7,225 bases of DNA from NCBI GenBank assembly GCA_937967535.1, contig CALCMV010000028.1, positions 1 through 7,225 on the forward strand, written 5' to 3'. The notes under the pieces are model-generated. The model was not told the origin of the DNA, made no database searches, and saw only the letters and a program-made list of their open reading frames with translations. The stretch is from an uncultured Saprospiraceae bacterium. GTDB lineage: Bacteria > Bacteroidota > Bacteroidia > Chitinophagales > Saprospiraceae. The position numbers were made by a program, and so were the translations under genes. This document shows, one piece after another, positions 4,436 to 7,225 of this stretch. How positions within the stretch are numbered: position 1 is the first letter of the stretch; every line of letters starts with the position of its first letter.

Positions 4436-6157
4436 TTATATCTTTAAGATGCGTCTGACATCCTCTTCATTATCAACTGTTTGTGGGACTGTGACCATCG
4501 CAAAAGTATGCTTCTTATCGGGAACGAGATTATTGAATTGTTCGGGTGAAAATATAGCGAGTTTGCCATCGTCGGTGACGAGCCACATCAGGTTTTCATT
4601 GTTTTTATTGATACGGATTCGATTGCGGCTTGCGGCGTAAAACTTGCCTACGGTGTTGTTCGTTTTATTGACGATAAAAACGGGATTACCTTTATAGGTT
4701 TTTTCATTTTCATCACAAAAATTCCCCACCAAAATCTGCTCATACGGCGGCAAAGGGCGGTCAATGTTCCAAATACCAAAGTCGCGGATTTCAAAATTAT
4801 TCATCACCTTGCGTGTTACCATCATATTGGTGGCTTCGTCGCGTCTGCCCTGTCTTTTGAGTTCGGCGATGCGGACTTCGGCATCTGCTCTTTGGGCGGC
4901 GAGTTCGGCACGTTTGGCTTTCATTTTACGCTCAATAGCGGCGCGTCTTTCGGCAACTTCTGCTTGGCGTTTGTTGTATCCTTGCGTGTAGGCTATCATT
5001 TTTTGGTCAAATGCTGCTTGTGCTTTGCGATAATCTTTCCCTTCGAGTACAGGTGTTACATTGAGGTTGACGCGCTGTGTTCTGTCTACGAGTGTCACCG
5101 AATACACCTCATCGCTGCCTTTACGAATTTCTACATCTTCCCAATTGATATTATAATAATTTTCATTAAAAGGCTGCCCTTCGATTACTTGCCACAATAC
5201 ATTTTCGTAAGCGGCGAGTTCGGGAAAACGTTTTTTATTGACCTCAAAATTAAAGATATAACCATCGGGGTTGGGTTTTTGAGGGGCTTTGGGTTTCGGG
5301 ATTTCAGGCGTTACAGAAGCTATTTCTTCTTCTACGGCTTTCAATAATTGCTTTTCTTCGCGGTCAATATTTTTTTCTAATTTTTCTATCTTTTTCAATT
5401 CCTCAGATGCCGGGTTTTCCTCTTTTTCTTCAGGGAGAATATCCATGCGACTCTTGCCTTCATAATTCCAATTGGCGGCTATCGCTTTTCCTTCATTTTG
5501 CGGCGGCTGATTTTCAAATTTATACAAATTATAAGCAGATTCATTGCCATCCACTTGAATATCAGAAACCAATTGTACGTCAATATCTTTAGCGGAATTG
5601 ATACGCAGAGGTTGCCCGTTTTGTTCTGCATAAATTTCCATCATACCTGCCGATTCGAGTTGAAATTCTTGTCCTGCCGAATCGTATTCCATCGGAATCC
5701 CCGACAAAAAGAAATCTATAAAATCGTGAAATTCGCGGTATTTGAGTTCCACTTCGCCTGTGACTTCACTGCCATCCTCGTATACGAATGCCCGTTCAGG
5801 TATGGTGATTTTTGAGCCATTGCCATACTCATACACGCCCCCCTTATTGGCGTTTACGGTGTACGAAGCAAATGCCTTTTGAGCCTGTGGTATCGGCGGA
5901 TTTACCTTGCGTTCTACGATGTCATTTCCTGTATTTCTATTGAGCAATCCGGGTGCGAAAAGCAGCATCACCAAAGCCGCGGCCCCCGTAATCAATGCCC
6001 CGATGCCCAATTTGACGATTTTAGCCATGCCGCCCACTGCTGCCTTAGGAGGCGGTGCAGCCGCAGCTTTCAGCAGCGCATCAAAATCCTTATGCTTGGC
6101 GATTTGCTCGCTGCTAGGTTCATTAGTATTAATTTTTATATTGTAGTTATTTTCCAT
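4436..6157 (-). CDS. Single-pass membrane protein paired with the sigma factor, candidate anti-sigma/sensor
   Basis: Read from the ATG at 6155-6157 the protein has 573 aa. An in-frame TTG two codons upstream (6161-6163) is a possible but less likely start; residue numbers here count from that TTG. A short cytosolic N-terminus (about 1-50, with an alanine/proline stretch at 33-42) is followed by one membrane helix (about 52-70), placing the rest outside the cytoplasm. Residues 100-215 resemble a domain seen in Bacteroidota surface proteins: GSKITIPERAFV, GEVELKYREFHD, SGIPMEYDSAG, LESAGMMEIYAEQNG. Two charged coiled-coil-like stretches follow (about 253-282 and 376-445), separated by a beta-like segment. 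The C-terminal 110 residues form a mixed domain. The gene is 145 bp downstream of the sigma gene on the same strand, as is usual for an anti-sigma or sensor partner. No zinc-binding anti-sigma motif (HxxxCxxC) is present in the cytosolic part, so the anti-sigma role is an inference from position and topology. The biochemical function is unknown. Confidence 0.85.
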   Translation of the reverse strand: MENNYNIKINTNEPSSEQIAKHKDFDALLKAAAAPPPKAAVGGMAKIVKLGIGALITGAAALVMLLFAPGLLNRNTGNDIVERKVNPPIPQAQKAFASYTVNANKGGVYEYGNGSKITIPERAFVYEDGSEVTGEVELKYREFHDFIDFFLSGIPMEYDSAGQEFQLESAGMMEIYAEQNGQPLRINSAKDIDVQLVSDIQVDGNESAYNLYKFENQPPQNEGKAIAANWNYEGKSRMDILPEEKEENPASEELKKIEKLEKNIDREEKQLLKAVEEEIASVTPEIPKPKAPQKPNPDGYIFNFEVNKKRFPELAAYENVLWQVIEGQPFNENYYNINWEDVEIRKGSDEVYSVTLVDRTQRVNLNVTPVLEGKDYRKAQAAFDQKMIAYTQGYNKRQAEVAERRAAIERKMKAKRAELAAQRADAEVRIAELKRQGRRDEATNMMVTRKVMNNFEIRDFGIWNIDRPLPPYEQILVGNFCDENEKTYKGNPVFIVNKTNNTVGKFYAASRNRIRINKNNENLMWLVTDDGKLAIFSPEQFNNLVPDKKHTFAMVTVPQTVDNEEDVRRILKI

Positions 6158-6164
6158 CTTCAAT

Positions 6165-6317
6165 GAGTTGTTGTGTTGACTGACTTGTTGAGTTGTTGAT
6201 TTGTTGATTTGTTGAGTTGTTGATTTGATGTGTTGTTGAATTATAAGTTATCATTTGCTTCAACAACTCAACAACTCGACAATACGACAATTCAACAACT
6301 CGTCAACTCGTCAACAC
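6165..6317. repeat. Inverted pair of period-8 arrays (GAGTTGTT) between the sigma and membrane-protein genes
   Basis: The left arm has two units at 6165-6180 and six at 6190-6237, variants of GAGTTGTT/GATTTGTT. The right arm has seven units at 6262-6317 in the opposite orientation, variants of AACAACTC. Both outer ends carry TGTGTTGAC or its complement. The 24-base centre (6238-6261) is not repeated. In the mRNA the arms would pair into a long stem starting inside the sigma stop region and finishing 7 bases before the next ATG. The array encodes the last four residues and the stop of the sigma factor. Confidence 0.8.
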
Positions 6318-6896
6318 ATTTCGTTTAATCTTTGCCAATACGCGATAAGTGCGGGTTTTGGCGTTGTTTTCGGTGATGCCGAGTATTTGCCCGACTTCTT
6401 TAAAAGAACGTTGCTCAAAAAAGCGCAATTCTATGATTTGCATGTCATCTTGGGGAAGGTTGTTGAGGGCTGCGAGTAGCGTATTGCGTTGTTTTTCGTA
6501 ATCAAAATCATCAATTTCTTCGGTCATTTCTTCAAGACCTGCTTCTCTGATGCTTACTACTCTGTTTTTCTGTGTATTGCGATAGTGTTGGGTCACTTCA
6601 TTGCTGGCTATCCGGTACAACCATGCAGAAAAAGGTACACCTTTGAAGGTATAAGTATGAATTTTTTGCATAGCTTTGAGGAAAACCTGCGAACACAAGT
6701 CTGCCGAAAGTGCCTCGTCGCTAGTGCGGCGGTACACAAAGCGGAATATCTGCTCGTAGTACCTATCGTATAAGGGACGAAAAGCGGCGGCATTTTTTTG
6801 TGCTGCCTGAATGTCTTCCCATTCACGGTCAATTGTGTTTTGGGCTACCTTCATAGGCGGTGCGTTGGTGCTGTGGTTAAGTAGTCCTGAAAGCAT
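6303..6896 (-). CDS. RNA polymerase sigma-70 family (ECF-like) factor
   Basis: This 197-aa protein has the two-domain ECF layout. Sigma region 2 (about 36-108) includes FRPLYDRYYEQIFRFVYRRT, core-binding DLCSQVFLKAM and FSAWLYRIASNEV. Region 4 (about 137-192) includes LPQDDMQIIELRFFEQRSF and the helix-turn-helix EVGQILGITENNAKTRTYRVLAKIK. The linker is acidic (121-133). No region 1 or 3 is present. It directs RNA polymerase to a small regulon, presumably under control of the membrane protein encoded next on the same strand. The ATG at 6894-6896 is the longest start. An internal ATG at 6852-6854 (MKVAQNT) would give 183 aa and fits relatives that begin close to the first helix, so either is possible. 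The last residues VLTS and the TGA stop are made from units of the period-8 array, suggesting that the array replaced or extended the original 3' end. An inverted hexamer array lies in its leader. Confidence 0.92.
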   Translation of the reverse strand: MLSGLLNHSTNAPPMKVAQNTIDREWEDIQAAQKNAAAFRPLYDRYYEQIFRFVYRRTSDEALSADLCSQVFLKAMQKIHTYTFKGVPFSAWLYRIASNEVTQHYRNTQKNRVVSIREAGLEEMTEEIDDFDYEKQRNTLLAALNNLPQDDMQIIELRFFEQRSFKEVGQILGITENNAKTRTYRVLAKIKRNVLTS

Positions 6897-6910
6897 AGCG
6901 TTCTAGTTAA

Positions 6911-7017
6911 GTTCGACTTCAACTTCAATTACAAATTCAAGCTCAACTTCAATTTTTAATTTGCCGAAAGCAAATATTTTATTGGGATTGAAGTTGAAGT
7001 TAAGGTTGAAATTGCAT
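6911..7017. repeat. Inverted pair of period-6 arrays (CTTCAA / TTGAAG) upstream of the sigma gene
   Basis: Seven hexamers at 6911-6952 (gttcga, cttcaa, cttcaa, ttacaa, attcaa, gctcaa, cttcaa) face about five of opposite sense at 6988-7017 (ttgaag, ttgaag, ttaagg, ttgaaa, ttgcat). The 35-base centre contains a smaller 6-bp hairpin, atttgc (6959-6964) with gcaaat (6970-6975). It starts 14 bases upstream of the first sigma ATG, so it would be part of the leader or promoter region. A near-match -7 box (AATATTTG, minus strand, 6971-6978) lies in the centre but deviates at the first base, so I do not call a promoter. Confidence 0.7.
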
Positions 7018-7084
7018 TGTTTTCGACTACATAACGCAGCTTGCGAAAAAAGATACAGGGGTTTTGTTATTTTATCGTTACTTA

Positions 7085-7225
7085 CTGAACTTTGGACATT
7101 TTGGAAATTAGGTAACTGGGAAATTCGGGTTTAAATCATAAGTAATTGATTATCAGTTATTTTATTTTTATTAAGATAAAAAACATTCAATTAATTTTAT
7201 TTTATAATTATTTGATAAAAAACAA
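7085..7225 (+). repeat. Repeat family R1, copy 3 (cut by the window end)
   Basis: It matches the first 141 bases of copy 2 (3382-3522) in the same orientation, with about seven substitutions and no gaps. One substitution is in the terminal repeat (ctgaac instead of ctggac). By comparison with the 187-bp copy 2, about 46 bases should lie beyond the window. It and copy 2 flank the phosphodiesterase, membrane-protein and sigma genes as direct repeats about 3.7 kb apart. Confidence 0.8.

Noticed and set aside
4383..5815. Several plus-strand open frames antisense to the membrane-protein gene
   Set aside because: All are shadows of the strong minus-strand coding frame, with cysteine/phenylalanine/arginine-rich composition and no recognisable domain.
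6165..6317. Possible CRISPR-like array
   Set aside because: The 8-bp units follow each other without spacers and switch orientation midway, and no cas genes are nearby. It is a mirrored simple array.
6489..6832. Open frames on both strands overlapping the sigma gene in other frames
   Set aside because: The sigma frame is confirmed by complete region 2 and region 4 motifs, and the alternatives have none.
1..7225. tRNA, rRNA or known riboswitch
   Set aside because: No cloverleaf with a TTCGA/GTTCR arm, no ribosomal RNA core sequence and no recognisable riboswitch consensus were seen on either strand. A covariance-model search would be needed for a firm negative.

Overview
The window looks like chromosomal DNA from a member of the Bacteroidota, probably a Saprospiria-like lineage. 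This is inferred from several features: Bacteroidota-type -7 promoter boxes (TAnnTTTG), no clear Shine-Dalgarno sites, very AT-rich intergenic DNA crowded with palindromic repeats, a secreted protein with an IPTL-CTERM-like tail, and a sigma-70-family/ECF-like factor paired with a large single-pass membrane protein. No genus can be assigned from sequence alone.

Layout. At the left edge (1-35, minus) are the first 11 codons of a gene leaving the window, with a good -7 box behind it. Positions 114-600 hold two nested palindromic elements. Two minus-strand genes follow: an FMN-dependent alpha-hydroxy-acid oxidase/dehydrogenase (1492-2661) and, downstream with its own promoter, a secreted CTERM-anchored protein (619-1338). 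Positions 2662-3645 are a gene-free block of about 1 kb. It holds the oxidase promoter and a leader inverted repeat, a small palindrome, two inverted copies of a repeat family I call R1 (one split by a 248-bp MITE-like element), and two hairpins just before a plus-strand YfcE-type metallophosphodiesterase gene (3646-4152). Convergent to it are a 573-aa membrane protein (4436-6157, minus) and, upstream of that, a sigma factor (6303-6896, minus). These two probably form one transcription unit ending at an intrinsic terminator (4278-4309). A third R1 copy starts at 7085 and runs off the right edge.

How the genes may work together. The sigma factor and the membrane protein have the organisation of a sigma/anti-sigma or sigma/sensor pair: a short cytosolic N-terminus, one membrane helix and a large extracytoplasmic part. 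The oxidase, the secreted protein and the phosphodiesterase have no evident functional link to that pair.

The most striking content is non-coding. Two insertions can be read directly. Element A sits in palindrome D, and element B sits in an R1 copy. Each is flanked by a 9-11 bp direct repeat, and removing each in silico restores the symmetry of the host palindrome. A and B have different termini but share CGCATAGCG/TTTGTAAC core modules. In addition, three gaps around the phosphodiesterase, membrane-protein and sigma genes carry period-6 or period-8 arrays of about seven units. Two of these are arranged as inverted pairs, and one supplies the last codons and stop of the sigma gene.
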